Source of the DNA: Shewanella metallivivens
GTDB taxonomy: Bacteria; Pseudomonadota; Gammaproteobacteria; Enterobacterales; Shewanellaceae
Direction of reading: 5' to 3'
Assembly: GCF_028750675.1 (NCBI RefSeq)
Contig: NZ_JAQQPZ010000015.1
Location: forward strand, 219,304-283,303
DNA: 64,000 nt
Positions 16,829 through 26,618 of the stretch are shown piece after piece. The translations under genes and the position numbers were made by a program. The notes under the pieces were generated by a model. That model searched no databases and was not told the DNA's origin. It saw only the letters and a program-made list of their open reading frames with translations. Within the stretch, counting starts at the first letter, position 1; every line of letters starts with the position of its first letter.

Positions 16829-18331
16829 ATGACCGAACACGTACAAGATGAAAACAAACTGATTGCAGAGCGCCGCGCTAAACTAGAACACATCCGTACA
16901 AGCTGCCCTGCAAATGCTCATCCTAATACATGGCAACGTAGCCATAAAGCGGCTGAGCTTCAGGCACAATATGGTGACCAAACAAAAGAAGCTCTAGAAG
17001 CGCTAGGTTTTCAAACCAGTATTGCCGGTCGTATTATGGCTAAACGTGGTCCATTTTTAGTGATTCAAGACGTGTCTGGTCGTATTCAAGCTTATGCTGG
17101 CAAGCCAGTACAAGGCGACTTAAAAGAGCGTTATCAAGGTTTAGATATTGGTGACATTATTGGTGTTAAAGGCCAGCTGCACTTATCAGGCAAAGGCGAC
17201 TTGTACGTCAACATGGAAGAGTACCAATTGCTGACTAAAGCGCTGCGTCCATTACCAGAAAAATTCCACGGTTTAACAGACCAGGAAACCCGTTACCGTC
17301 AACGTTATGTCGATTTGATTGTTAACGAAGACTCGCGCAACGCATTTGTTATGCGCTCAAAAGTGGTTGCAGCGATCCGTAACTTCATGATCAAAAAAGA
17401 GTTCATGGAAGTTGAAACCCCAATGATGCACGTGATCCCTGGTGGAGCTTCGGCACGTCCGTTTGTGACGCATCACAACGCATTAGACATGGCAATGTAC
17501 CTACGTATCGCGCCAGAATTATACCTTAAGCGTTTAGTGGTAGGTGGTTTTGAGCGTGTGTTCGAAATTAACCGTAACTTCCGTAACGAAGGCTTGTCAC
17601 CACGTCATAACCCAGAATTCACTATGATGGAATTCTATATGGCGTACGCAGATTACAAAGATTTAATGGATCTCACTGAAGAAATGCTCAGTTCAATCGC
17701 CATTGAATTATTAGGCAGTGCGCAAATGCCATACGGCGAGCACACCGTTGACTTTGGCGGCCCTTATGCGCGTTTAAGCATGTTAGAAGCGATTCAAAAG
17801 TACAATCCAGATAACGCTACCATTCAAGCAATGACCTACGAGCAAGTGAAAGACGTTGAGTTTATGCGTGATTTAGCATCGAGCCTAGGTATTAAGCTTG
17901 AAAAATTCTGGACTTGTGGTCAGCTACTAGAAGAAATCTTTGGTGAAACCGCTGAGCCTAAGTTAATGCAACCTACGTTCATTACCGGTTACCCAGCAGA
18001 CATTTCGCCACTTGCACGTCGTAATGATGACAACGATTTCATTACCGATCGTTTTGAGTTCTTTATTGGTGGCCGTGAAGTGGCTAACGGCTTTAGCGAG
18101 CTTAACGATGCAGAAGATCAAGATAACCGCTTTAAAGCACAGGTAGATGCAAAAGATGCGGGCGATGACGAAGCCATGTTCTACGATGCAGACTACATCA
18201 CTGCACTTGAGCACGGTTTACCGCCAACAGCGGGTCAAGGTATTGGTATCGACCGTCTAGTGATGTTATTTACTAACACTCATACCATCCGTGACGTGAT
18301 TTTATTCCCAGCGATGCGCCCACAAGCGTAA
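16829..18331 (+). CDS. lysS: Lysyl-tRNA synthetase (class II)
   Basis: 500 residues. An N-terminal OB-fold anticodon-binding domain (about 60-145, with SIAGRIMAKRG and GVKGQLHLSGKGDLYV) is followed by the class II catalytic core: motif 2 in FRNEGLSPRHNPEFTMMEFY and motif 3 in GIGIDRLVMLFTN. It charges tRNA-Lys in the cytoplasm. It lies behind prfB, the usual gammaproteobacterial order, and ends in a strong terminator shared with the convergent gene. Confidence 0.97.
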   Translation: MTEHVQDENKLIAERRAKLEHIRTSCPANAHPNTWQRSHKAAELQAQYGDQTKEALEALGFQTSIAGRIMAKRGPFLVIQDVSGRIQAYAGKPVQGDLKERYQGLDIGDIIGVKGQLHLSGKGDLYVNMEEYQLLTKALRPLPEKFHGLTDQETRYRQRYVDLIVNEDSRNAFVMRSKVVAAIRNFMIKKEFMEVETPMMHVIPGGASARPFVTHHNALDMAMYLRIAPELYLKRLVVGGFERVFEINRNFRNEGLSPRHNPEFTMMEFYMAYADYKDLMDLTEEMLSSIAIELLGSAQMPYGEHTVDFGGPYARLSMLEAIQKYNPDNATIQAMTYEQVKDVEFMRDLASSLGIKLEKFWTCGQLLEEIFGETAEPKLMQPTFITGYPADISPLARRNDDNDFITDRFEFFIGGREVANGFSELNDAEDQDNRFKAQVDAKDAGDDEAMFYDADYITALEHGLPPTAGQGIGIDRLVMLFTNTHTIRDVILFPAMRPQA

Positions 18332-18370
18332 TCGCCCCTGTTGGCTTGGGCCAATATTGAGGAATAATAA

Positions 18371-18396
18371 AAAACCAGCCTGCGGGCTGGTTTTTT
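18371..18396. terminator. Bidirectional terminator between lysS and the CoA-disulfide reductase gene
   Basis: AAAACCAGCC and GGCTGGTTTT flank a short TGCG loop; the stem is preceded by A and followed by T, so it can serve both convergent genes. Confidence 0.9.
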
Positions 18397-18436
18397 GTTG
18401 CTGCTTTTGTTTTAGTGAGTCGGTCTAACGCCTAAA

Positions 18437-20146
18437 TTAAAAACGGGCGTTAACCATTTGGAAGGTTTTGTAACCGCCTGTGAGGTTACGCACCTTAAAG
18501 CCGTGTTGAGTGAGCATGCGATAAGCAACATGTCCACGTAAACCAACCTGACAAAATACCAATAACTCTTTGTCTTTTGGAAGCTCATTAAGTCGGTCAC
18601 GCAGTTGTGGCAGTGGCATATTAATCGCGCCATCAATAGCCCCGGCAGTGGTTAATTCACCAGGATTGCGAATATCGACGATGATTTGATTTGCACTTAA
18701 GTTAACGAAATCTTGAGTGTGACAAATCTGCTCATCACCTAACAATACGTTTGCAGCCACCATACCCGCTTGGTTAACCACATCGCGCGCCGAACCAAAT
18801 GGCGGTGCATAGGTCAGCTCAAGGTCGGCTAAGTCATATACTGTCATACCAGCACGTTGCGCCACGGCTAGCACGTCAATTCGTTTATCTACGCCATCAA
18901 GTCCCGCCGCTTGAGCGCCTAAGATGGTGCCATTATCTGGGCTAAATAACAGTTTTAACGTAATAGGGTGAGCTCCAGGGTAATAACTGGCGTGGCTGGC
19001 GGTGTGCACATAAATTTTTTCAAATGGAATTGCTTGTTTATGTAAGCTTTTTTCGTTGAGACCAGTCGATGCAATGGCCATATCAAATAGCTTACAAATG
19101 GCCGTGCCCTGAGTGGCACGATATTTTATATTTGCACCTAATATGTTATCGGCCGCTAGGCGCCCTTGTCGATTAGCTGGCCCTGCAAGTGGGATTAACG
19201 TTGGGTTTCCAGTGACAAAGTCAGCGGTTTCTATAGCATCACCAACCGCATAAATGTCAGCGTCTGAGGTGCGCATTTCATCATCAACCCTAATACCACC
19301 GATCTTACCTAACTCAAGGCCGCATGCCGATGCTAGGCTAGTTTCAGGTTTCACACCAATGGCTAAAATCACTAAGTCGGTCGCAAGTGTTGTGTTGTCG
19401 CTTAGGGCTAATTGCAAATGAAAATGCGGCGATGCAGGTTTATCGTAGTCATCCGTGTTGTCTGATTCAGTCAATTGAATAGGGCATTCTGTTATGGCTG
19501 CTAGCCCGGTTTTTAAACGTAAATCAACATCATTATCGACCAGTTTTTGATGGAGCATATTAGCCATTTCAAGGTCAACGGGGCCCATAACCTGGTCGGC
19601 AAGCTCCAATAAACTGACTTCTAAACCGACATGGCGTAGTGCTTCGACCATTTCTAAACCAATAAATCCGCCACCCACAACCGTGGCATGCTTGGGCTTA
19701 TGCAGCATTAAGGTGGATAGGATTTTGTCCATATCGGGAATATTACGCAGGCTATGGACAAAGTGGCTATCAATCCCTGGCAGTGGCGGTTTAATCGGTG
19801 AAGCACCGGGGCTTAACAGTAATTTATCATAGGACTCAAGATAGGTTTCATTGGTGACAAGATTGCGTACGGTGAGTTGTTTCGCTTGGCGATCAATGGT
19901 GATTACTTCGTTTAATACCCTAACATCAACATTGAATCGCGATTTAAAGCTTTCGGGTGTTTGCAGTAATAGTGCATCTCTTGATTCTATCTCGCCACTA
20001 ATATGGTAAGGCAGACCACAATTGGCAAACGACACAAATTCGCCTCTTTCTAACATAATAATTTCAGCAGTTTCAGACACTCGTCTTGCCCTTGCGGCTG
20101 CAGATGCGCCACCGGCAACACCGCCAATAATCACTATTTTCGTCAT
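18437..20146 (-). CDS. CoA-disulfide / persulfide reductase with C-terminal rhodanese domain
   Basis: 569 residues. N-terminal FAD-binding GGVAGGASAAARARR (8-22), the single active-site Cys43 in SFANCGLPY, an NAD(P)H-binding glycine motif (VVGGGFIGLEM) and the dimerisation domain are those of CoA-disulfide reductase; residues from about 480 form a rhodanese domain with its own Cys532 in FCQVGLRGH. A protein of this layout from Shewanella loihica (Npsr) is an NADH-dependent persulfide reductase, so a role in sulfane-sulfur metabolism or protection is likely. The start is ATG 20146, seven bases after GGAG; the TTG at 20158 lies upstream of that site. It is the last gene of a probable three-gene unit with a Fur-like regulator and a DUF134 protein. 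Confidence 0.92.
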   Translation of the reverse strand: MTKIVIIGGVAGGASAAARARRVSETAEIIMLERGEFVSFANCGLPYHISGEIESRDALLLQTPESFKSRFNVDVRVLNEVITIDRQAKQLTVRNLVTNETYLESYDKLLLSPGASPIKPPLPGIDSHFVHSLRNIPDMDKILSTLMLHKPKHATVVGGGFIGLEMVEALRHVGLEVSLLELADQVMGPVDLEMANMLHQKLVDNDVDLRLKTGLAAITECPIQLTESDNTDDYDKPASPHFHLQLALSDNTTLATDLVILAIGVKPETSLASACGLELGKIGGIRVDDEMRTSDADIYAVGDAIETADFVTGNPTLIPLAGPANRQGRLAADNILGANIKYRATQGTAICKLFDMAIASTGLNEKSLHKQAIPFEKIYVHTASHASYYPGAHPITLKLLFSPDNGTILGAQAAGLDGVDKRIDVLAVAQRAGMTVYDLADLELTYAPPFGSARDVVNQAGMVAANVLLGDEQICHTQDFVNLSANQIIVDIRNPGELTTAGAIDGAINMPLPQLRDRLNELPKDKELLVFCQVGLRGHVAYRMLTQHGFKVRNLTGGYKTFQMVNARF

Positions 20147-20200
20147 GCTTTTCTCCAATAAATTAAGTCATAAAACCGATTTGTGGATGTGCAATAGGTT

Positions 20201-20632
20201 TTAGGTAATCGATTCGTTTTGATGTGCTTTTTGGCACTCAAAGCACTGGCCATACATATTGAGACTGTGGTGATGAATGCTCATGCCATGATGTTCGGCA
20301 GCTAAACTTAAACGCAGTGCAATCAGTGGATCGACAAAATCAATGACCTTGCCACAGGTAAGGCAAATTAAATGATCATGGCGTGGCTTATTACTGAGCT
20401 CGTAAATCGTTTTCTCAGATTCAAGCAAACGACGAGTCACAAGACCTGCTTGCTCAAAATCAGACATCATACGGTACACGCTGGTGAGTCCAATATTTTC
20501 ACCTTGTGCATTAATGCCTTGATAGATACTCTCTACCGTTAAATGTTGCTCATCAACCTGGTTGATAAATTCGAGCAGTTTACATCTTTGACTGGTTACT
20601 TTGAGGCCAGAGTTTTTTAATACTACTTGCAT
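20201..20632 (-). CDS. Fur-family metalloregulator (paralogue)
   Basis: 143 residues. A winged helix N-terminal domain (NSGLKVTSQRCKLLEF ... GLTSVYRMMSDFEQAGLV) and a C-terminal metal domain with HDHLICLTCGK (metal ligands His85, Asp86, His87, structural Cys90 and Cys93) and a second Cys pair (Cys130, Cys133). It resembles Fur more than Zur or PerR, but the sequence is too divergent, and the place too unlike the usual fur locus, to call it the main Fur. Placed 45-55 bases from both neighbours, it probably controls the persulfide reductase cluster in response to iron, zinc or sulfur species; this is inference. Confidence 0.85.
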   Translation of the reverse strand: MQVVLKNSGLKVTSQRCKLLEFINQVDEQHLTVESIYQGINAQGENIGLTSVYRMMSDFEQAGLVTRRLLESEKTIYELSNKPRHDHLICLTCGKVIDFVDPLIALRLSLAAEHHGMSIHHHSLNMYGQCFECQKAHQNESIT

Positions 20633-20677
20633 TAGCCCTACCTATTCACACGATTACGTGCTCACTGTGCTGCTGAT

Positions 20678-20959
20678 TTAGCCGATGCTTTTTGTCATCA
20701 ATGCTTTGCCATTAATTAAGCTATCAACCACCTTAAGCCTTGCTGCTTTGACTAAATTGGCCAGTGTTTGACGAGATACACCCATTGACTTAGCGGCTTC
20801 TTGTTGTTGCATACCAAGTAAATCGACTAAGCGTAGTGCTTCTATTTCATCCTCTGCCAGAGGTACCTGTTCCAACTGCGTCATTGGAATACCATTAGGT
20901 TTAAAACAAATGTTAGCGGGTTGTCCGCATATGGTTCGTGGTATTTTGGGTCTTGCCAT
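20678..20959 (-). CDS. DUF134 helix-turn-helix protein
   Basis: 93 residues. MARPKIPRTICG at the start and the helix-turn-helix QQQEAAKSMGVSRQTLANLVKAAR near the middle define DUF134, a family of small putative DNA-binding proteins often near iron-sulfur or molybdenum-cofactor genes. ATG 20959 is preceded by GAGGTG, so I trim seven residues from the longer open frame. First gene of the DUF134/Fur-like/persulfide-reductase unit, with a good promoter and a palindrome directly upstream. Confidence 0.85.
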   Translation of the reverse strand: MARPKIPRTICGQPANICFKPNGIPMTQLEQVPLAEDEIEALRLVDLLGMQQQEAAKSMGVSRQTLANLVKAARLKVVDSLINGKALMTKSIG

Positions 20960-20974
20960 TTGACACCTCATTTT

Positions 20975-21015
20975 TAGCATATGCTACTTATACTGAGTTT
21001 AAAGCTGACTTTCAA
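20975..21015 (-). promoter_or_regulatory. Promoter with overlapping palindromic operator for the DUF134 unit
   Basis: On the minus strand TTGAAA (21015-21010), a 17-base spacer and TATAAG (20992-20987) form a good sigma70 promoter. Next to the -10 box lies a perfect 12-bp palindrome TAGCATATGCTA (20975-20986), covering the expected transcription start. Its place suggests a repressor site, perhaps for the DUF134 or Fur-like product. Confidence 0.65.
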
Positions 21016-21261
21016 GCGTTATCATTTATTTTCGTTAACACGGTAAGTAGAACTTTGAAGTCACTCCCTATTTATGACACGTCCCTAGTCACAATGCGAT
21101 GTAAATAGCTGGTGTGTCATCGTAAGAGATATCGCTGTATGGCGGGGGTTGTTAGCGATTTCAGATTCACTATTCGGTGAATCACACGGTGGATAACCTA
21201 TTAAAAAATGTCGATTTAAGGCACAATAGCCGCATTAAATGTCGTAGCCTAAGGAACCCTC

Positions 21262-22299
21262 ATGACGCAACTAACCCTAACGACGCCAGACGATTGGCAC
21301 CTTCATTTTCGTGATGGCGACATGCTGCGTGAAACCGTACCTGCTACAGCAAGATTATTTAAACGCGCAATAGTCATGCCCAATTTAGTGCCGCCAGTAA
21401 CCAATGCCGAAATGATTGTGGCGTATCGCGAGCGCATATTAGCTGCGCGCCCTCAAGGCAGTGACTTTGAACCATTAATGACTTTGTTTTTAACCAACAA
21501 TACTAGCGCCCAAGATATTATCGACGCAAAAGCGGCAGGTGTGGTTGCGGCTAAGTTATACCCTGCAGGCGCAACCACAAACTCAGATGCCGCAGTAAAA
21601 GCATTAGATGCGTTATTTCCAATATTTGAGGTGATGGCACAGCAAGGCATGTTGCTGTTAGTGCATGGTGAAGTGACCGAGTCGCACATCGATATTTTTG
21701 ATCGCGAAAAACTGTTTATTGATCGCTATTTATCACGTATTGTAGCTGCCATACCTCAGCTTAAAGTGGTGTTCGAACACATTACCACCAAAGAAGCTGC
21801 AGAGTTTGTGGCAGGGGCTTCAGCCAATGTTGCGGCCACCATCACACCGCAGCATTTACTGTTAAATCGTAATGATTTGTTAGTGGGTGGGGTGCGCCCG
21901 CACAACTTTTGTTTGCCAGTATTAAAGCGAAACATTCACCAGCAGGCGCTGCAAGCCGCGGTAGCAACGGGTTCTAGCAAGTTTTTTTTAGGTACCGATT
22001 CAGCACCACACGAAAAGCACCGTAAAGAGTCAGCATGTGGTTGTGCAGGCTGTTATAGCGCTTGGAGTGCGTTAGAGTTATACGCCCAGGTGTTTGATAA
22101 CCTTGGCGTGTTAGATAAGCTTGAAGGCTTTGCCAGTTTCCATGGTGCTGACTTTTATGGTTTACCGCGCAATAGCGGTACAGTGACGTTAGTGAAACAA
22201 GAATGGACTGTGCCTGAGCAAATTATTTTGCCAAATGGTAATCCTATTGTGCCATTTTTTGCTGGCGAAACCATTAGCTGGAAAGTGAAAAGCGCTTAA
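21262..22299 (+). CDS. pyrC: Dihydroorotase (class II)
   Basis: 345 residues, typical of the PyrC homodimer type. The metal ligands are visible: DDWHLHFRDGDML (His-x-His), the carboxylated Lys in AAKLYPAGATTNSD, the His in LLVHGE and FEHITTKEA, and the Asp in FLGTDSAPHEKHRKE. It closes carbamoyl-aspartate to dihydroorotate in pyrimidine synthesis. ATG start after AAGGAA. A hairpin without a clear T tract (22334-22352, CTAACCC/GGGTTAG) follows and may terminate it. Confidence 0.97.
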   Translation: MTQLTLTTPDDWHLHFRDGDMLRETVPATARLFKRAIVMPNLVPPVTNAEMIVAYRERILAARPQGSDFEPLMTLFLTNNTSAQDIIDAKAAGVVAAKLYPAGATTNSDAAVKALDALFPIFEVMAQQGMLLLVHGEVTESHIDIFDREKLFIDRYLSRIVAAIPQLKVVFEHITTKEAAEFVAGASANVAATITPQHLLLNRNDLLVGGVRPHNFCLPVLKRNIHQQALQAAVATGSSKFFLGTDSAPHEKHRKESACGCAGCYSAWSALELYAQVFDNLGVLDKLEGFASFHGADFYGLPRNSGTVTLVKQEWTVPEQIILPNGNPIVPFFAGETISWKVKSA

Positions 22300-22355
22300 T
22301 TGCGACCTGCATTTGCTTGTATTATTGCAACGGCTAACCCATTGTGGGTTAGTCG

Positions 22356-25300
22356 TTATGTTATGTTGGAATGTTCGTGTTGTGCGTCTAACAACGCTTC
22401 AAATTCAGCGATAGGCAAAGGTTTGCTAAACAAGTAACCCTGGCCGTAATCGCATTTTAATGCATTGAGTAATTGGTATTGTTCTTCTGTTTCAATCCCT
22501 TCAGCAACCACCTTTAAGTTTAATCCATGTCCCATGGCAATGGCGGCACCCACCAATTCTAAATCACCAGGGTCGACGGTAATGTCACTGATAAAGCTTT
22601 TATCCACTTTTAGAGTGTCAAAAGGGTAACTGCGCAAATAACTTAAGGATGAGTAGCCAGTACCAAAGTCGTCCATGGAAATACTGACACCAATATCATT
22701 AATAGCGGTTAAGTTACTATTGATAATCTGGTCGCCGTTGAGTAATACCCCTTCAGTGATTTCTAGCTCTACACTGCAAGGTTGGATATCGTATTGAGAA
22801 AATAGCGCTGTAAGCATATCGACAAATTTGTTTTCTCTAAATTGTTTTGGTGACACATTTATCGCTATTTTAAACTGGCGGTTATAGTAAATCTGCCAAT
22901 GACATGCAGCACTAAAAGCGCTTTCTAATACAAATTGTCCGATTGAGAGGATTAACCCAGTTTGCTCTGCTATTGGAATAAATTCGTCAGGCGTTACGTT
23001 ACCGAGTTTAGGATTTCTCCAGCGCAATAAAGCTTCTGCACCAATAATGTTACGATTGCGAATATCTACAAAAGGTTGGAAATACACTTCTAATTCATTA
23101 TTTTTTAGTGCATTGCGTAGTTGCTCTTCTACTTGTAAGCGACGGTGTATGTCATTGTTCATTTTATGAGTGAAAAATGTATAAGTGTTTCGGCCTTGCT
23201 CTTTAGAGTGGTACATGGCTGAATCGGCTTGCCTTAGCAACTCTTTTGCATCAACACTGTCGTTAGGGTATAGCGCAATCCCAATACTGATAGTGGATAC
23301 CAGTTCGCGATTATCGAGTTTAAAAGGCAAATAAAATTGCTGTAATAATTTATTCGCCGCGAGTTCAATGTCTGCTTGTTGGTGAATATCGCTCAATAAA
23401 ATAATAAATTCATCACCGCCAAGGCGCCCGACGACATCATCGCTTCGGATGGTATTTTGTAGGCGTGCAGCTGCCTGGATTAACAACTCGTCGCCCACAG
23501 AGTGCCCCAAGGTATCATTCACTTTTTTAAAATCATCTAAGTCTAAAAATAGTACTGCCAATTTATTGTTACAGCGTTTAGCATCTTTAATCATTTGCGC
23601 TAAACGCTCAAGAGAGAGCAAGCGGTTGGGTAAGCCCGTTAAGCTGTCGTAATGTGCTTGGTGGAGGATTTTTTCTTCTTGTTGTTTGTACTGAGTGACA
23701 TCTTGTTTTAACGCTAAATAATGTTTGGTTACTCCAGCGTTATCAAAAATTGGAACAATGTGGGCATGTTCCCAAAATATGTCGCCATTTTTCTTTTTAT
23801 TCTGCAGTTCGCCTTGCCACGCCTTTCCGCAGGTAATGTTTTCCCATAGTTCGCTATACAGAGATTTTGGCGTTAACCCCGATTTAAGCATACTTGTAGA
23901 CTGACCTAAGACTTCGGCTGCGCTGTAACCAGAGATCTTTTCAAAGGCACTGTTAACGTATTCAATTTTACTGTCTGTATCAGTTAAAATCATCGAGATA
24001 GGGCTTTGCTCAATGGCTTGCGACAGGGTTAGCGCTTGTTCTTCGGCTTTTTTCTGTGCGCTTAAGTCAATATCAATACAATACATTTCGGTTTCGTTGT
24101 CAGTATTGTTAATTAATGTGTGTGAGGAATAAACAGGGACCATCGTGCCATCGGCGCGTTGAAGCATTAACTCTTCTGCTGGAATTGGGATGCCCTCATT
24201 TATCCATAATGTGACGTTATCGATAACATCCTGTCTATAAGGCTCGGGAATGATTAAATCCTCCAACTTATTTCCCAGCGCTTGCTCCCGAGTGTAACCA
24301 TACAGTTTTTCGCTGGCTTTATTCCAAAAAATCACTGAGCGATTTTTGTCGTAGCCTTGTACCGAAATAGCCGGAATACGTTCAAAAATATGCCTAAATT
24401 TAGATTCACTAAGCAGTAGCTTTTTTTCTGCCTCGATCCGTTCTGTAATATCTTTCACAAAGCAGAAAAACATGCCGTTATCACCGTCCCAATAACTGAC
24501 AGTGACTTCAACATGATAAAGGTGGCCTTGTTTGTGTTTGTGTAATGAGGTGTAATTAAATCGTTTTTGGCTTTTAGCAATATCAAGATTGTTGGCCGAG
24601 AACTGGTGCTTGGTACTGGTTTCTATTTCATTGACAAACATGCTATTGAGCTCAGATATGCTGTAGCCCGTCATGTCTGCAAAACTCTGGTTTACCTCGA
24701 CTATTTTGCCCTCTAGTGAAGCAATTAAAAATCCGTCTTGAGCGGTACTGATAATATTGTGATAAGTGTTTTCACTGCGTCGTAATTGTTTTTCGAAATG
24801 TATTTTTTCCGCTAAATCACGGCTTACACCGACAACACCTAAAATCTCCCCTTTAATGTTAGTAAAAGGCGTTTTTTGAGTTCGGTAAATAGTGTCGACA
24901 CTTTTACTTGAGGTGACTTGTTCATCATAAGTAATTGAAGAGTTACTTTGCAAAACCCGTTTATCATCGTGAATAAAAATATCGGCCTGAGGTTTATCAA
25001 ATAAATCGTAGTCGTTACGGTGTTTAATTTTTTCAATGGGTAACTGCAACCTTTTTGCAAACGCTTTATTGCAACCAAGGTACGTTCCGTCAATGGATTT
25101 GTAAAAAATTAAATCAGGTATACCGTCAATGATATTCTGTAAAAGGTTTTTTTCGGTTTCGAGTAACTGTTTATGGTGCAATAACTCTCTGGCCAACTTT
25201 TGACCGTCAATCCGATGTTTAAGCAGCAGCCCAAGCAAAAATGACAATGTAGTGAATACGGTTAACAAGGTAGGGCTAATTGTTGAAATAATGGTATATC

Positions 25301-25769
25301 TATCTGATATCGGCATGAACAGCAGACAGCTGATAACAAACACCTCTACTGTCACGCTTAACGCTAAAATGTTTTTCCAGGTCAGCTTTGTATTTGATTT
25401 TGTTAACCTGTAACGCCAACATAATCCCGTAATGGCGCTGACGACAATGATGAACGTCCCAACATAGACGCCATCGCCGCCAAGGTAGACCCTAAAACTG
25501 GCTGCAAATAGGGTTGCAATAAGCGTGGGGACGAATCCAAAGAACAACCCACTGATGCTAAGTAATATCCAGCGGGCGTCGAAAAATACCCCTGGGCGAA
25601 GCTCCCAAGGATTACTCATTACACTGATGGCTATAATGCCAATAAAAAAACCACTTAGTAGTGATTTGTATTTAGACGGCGCTATTTTTTGCAAGCCAAT
25701 TGCATCGTAAATCACGACTAGCGCGAGCAAGAGTATTGCATTATTCATTAAACTAAAAAAACTATCCAT
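22356..25769 (-). CDS. Membrane sensor with PAS repeats, GGDEF and EAL domains
   Basis: About 1137 residues. The N-terminus has five to six membrane helices of the 5TM-LYT type (with NPWELRPGVFFDARWILL), followed by a row of about four PAS domains (roughly 200-690), a GGDEF domain with intact RLGGDEFIIL near residue 785, and an EAL domain with GAEALLRWR near residue 910. Both halves keep their signature residues, so it could make or break cyclic di-GMP; which activity dominates is not visible. The Met at 25769 (MDSFFSLMNN) is a better start than the longer frame at 25799. It is a single gene beside pyrC, with no partner regulator. Confidence 0.92.
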   Translation of the reverse strand: MDSFFSLMNNAILLLALVVIYDAIGLQKIAPSKYKSLLSGFFIGIIAISVMSNPWELRPGVFFDARWILLSISGLFFGFVPTLIATLFAASFRVYLGGDGVYVGTFIIVVSAITGLCWRYRLTKSNTKLTWKNILALSVTVEVFVISCLLFMPISDRYTIISTISPTLLTVFTTLSFLLGLLLKHRIDGQKLARELLHHKQLLETEKNLLQNIIDGIPDLIFYKSIDGTYLGCNKAFAKRLQLPIEKIKHRNDYDLFDKPQADIFIHDDKRVLQSNSSITYDEQVTSSKSVDTIYRTQKTPFTNIKGEILGVVGVSRDLAEKIHFEKQLRRSENTYHNIISTAQDGFLIASLEGKIVEVNQSFADMTGYSISELNSMFVNEIETSTKHQFSANNLDIAKSQKRFNYTSLHKHKQGHLYHVEVTVSYWDGDNGMFFCFVKDITERIEAEKKLLLSESKFRHIFERIPAISVQGYDKNRSVIFWNKASEKLYGYTREQALGNKLEDLIIPEPYRQDVIDNVTLWINEGIPIPAEELMLQRADGTMVPVYSSHTLINNTDNETEMYCIDIDLSAQKKAEEQALTLSQAIEQSPISMILTDTDSKIEYVNSAFEKISGYSAAEVLGQSTSMLKSGLTPKSLYSELWENITCGKAWQGELQNKKKNGDIFWEHAHIVPIFDNAGVTKHYLALKQDVTQYKQQEEKILHQAHYDSLTGLPNRLLSLERLAQMIKDAKRCNNKLAVLFLDLDDFKKVNDTLGHSVGDELLIQAAARLQNTIRSDDVVGRLGGDEFIILLSDIHQQADIELAANKLLQQFYLPFKLDNRELVSTISIGIALYPNDSVDAKELLRQADSAMYHSKEQGRNTYTFFTHKMNNDIHRRLQVEEQLRNALKNNELEVYFQPFVDIRNRNIIGAEALLRWRNPKLGNVTPDEFIPIAEQTGLILSIGQFVLESAFSAACHWQIYYNRQFKIAINVSPKQFRENKFVDMLTALFSQYDIQPCSVELEITEGVLLNGDQIINSNLTAINDIGVSISMDDFGTGYSSLSYLRSYPFDTLKVDKSFISDITVDPGDLELVGAAIAMGHGLNLKVVAEGIETEEQYQLLNALKCDYGQGYLFSKPLPIAEFEALLDAQHEHSNIT

Positions 25770-26530
25770 TGGTTCCCCGCAGATAAAAGGGCCTGTCATC
25801 CTTTACTATTAGTTGTGCGCATTGACTCGGCTTAAAAATACCATTGTTCAATTTACAAATGACGCACTGAATTCCTTTTAATGAGTTTAGTCGTATATTG
25901 ATTTTTTACCTAAATCATCGCCATAGCGGCAAATTAAGATCTCAATTGTTAAATTGAGGTTCACGCTATCATGCAACTTAATCGATTGCTAAATAAGCTT
26001 AAGTAAATGTGATTGGGCGCATGCTTATCTATTTTGATGAAAAAATGAGTCATAAAATACAATGCAATAGCGAGTTTGCCGGCTCAAGTGGAAACCATGA
26101 GTTTAACTGCGCCTGAGCCGCTCATTGTAAAAGCCTCAATGGTGAGAGTGTTAGCCTTGATAGCAGTGTCGCCTTAAGCGTGGCCAACAGCTGGTAGCGA
26201 TAAATGACCGTGATTTGTTTCAAAACCATGCTGATGACTCAGGTTATTGGGTGCGCTCAAGCCACTGTGTTTTACGTTGAATGTGGGTAAAAAACCAAAG
26301 AGATGACATCAACAATCCTATTACTTGCCTAGAAGGCACATAATTCCCGCTGAATGACCAGATAATGAGTGGAATGGGTATAAAGTTGACCATAAATGAT
26401 GAACACCATGATGTTGCATGACTCAGCCAAGTGCCGTTGTTCTCTTAACTTTTGCTTCAGTCGTGCGTAAGGTAACCCAGAATTAGGTTTATGATCAGTT
26501 TCTCGTAAGCAAAAAGCCAAGCATAAAAGC
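25770..26530. other. Gene-poor stretch with possible decayed coding remnants
   Basis: About 760 bases without a convincing gene on either strand. The part 26070-26290 can be read in plus-strand segments that look protein-like but are cut by stops and frame changes (for example LVAINDRDLFQNHADDSGYW near 26193-26252), suggesting a decayed gene; I do not recognise the family. A 63-residue frame at 26329-26520 on the minus strand has no ribosome-binding site or family resemblance and is left out. Confidence 0.35.
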
Positions 26531-26556
26531 AGAAAGGTAGCTTAGGCTACCTTTCT
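26531..26556 (-). terminator. Terminator after the DUF4892-OmpA gene
   Basis: AGAAAGGTAGC (26531-26541) and GCTACCTTTCT (26546-26556) form an 11-bp perfect stem with a four-base loop. On the minus strand it lies about 60 bases beyond the OmpA-domain stop and is followed by GCTTTTATG. Confidence 0.8.
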
Positions 26557-26618
26557 CTTTTACATTATAAGCATGAATGCTTTGGCAGGTTATTTTACCA
26601 GTGTTATGCAATACAGGC

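Noticed and set aside
26329..26520. 63-codon frame on the minus strand in the gene-poor stretch
   Set aside because: No ribosome-binding site and no family resemblance.
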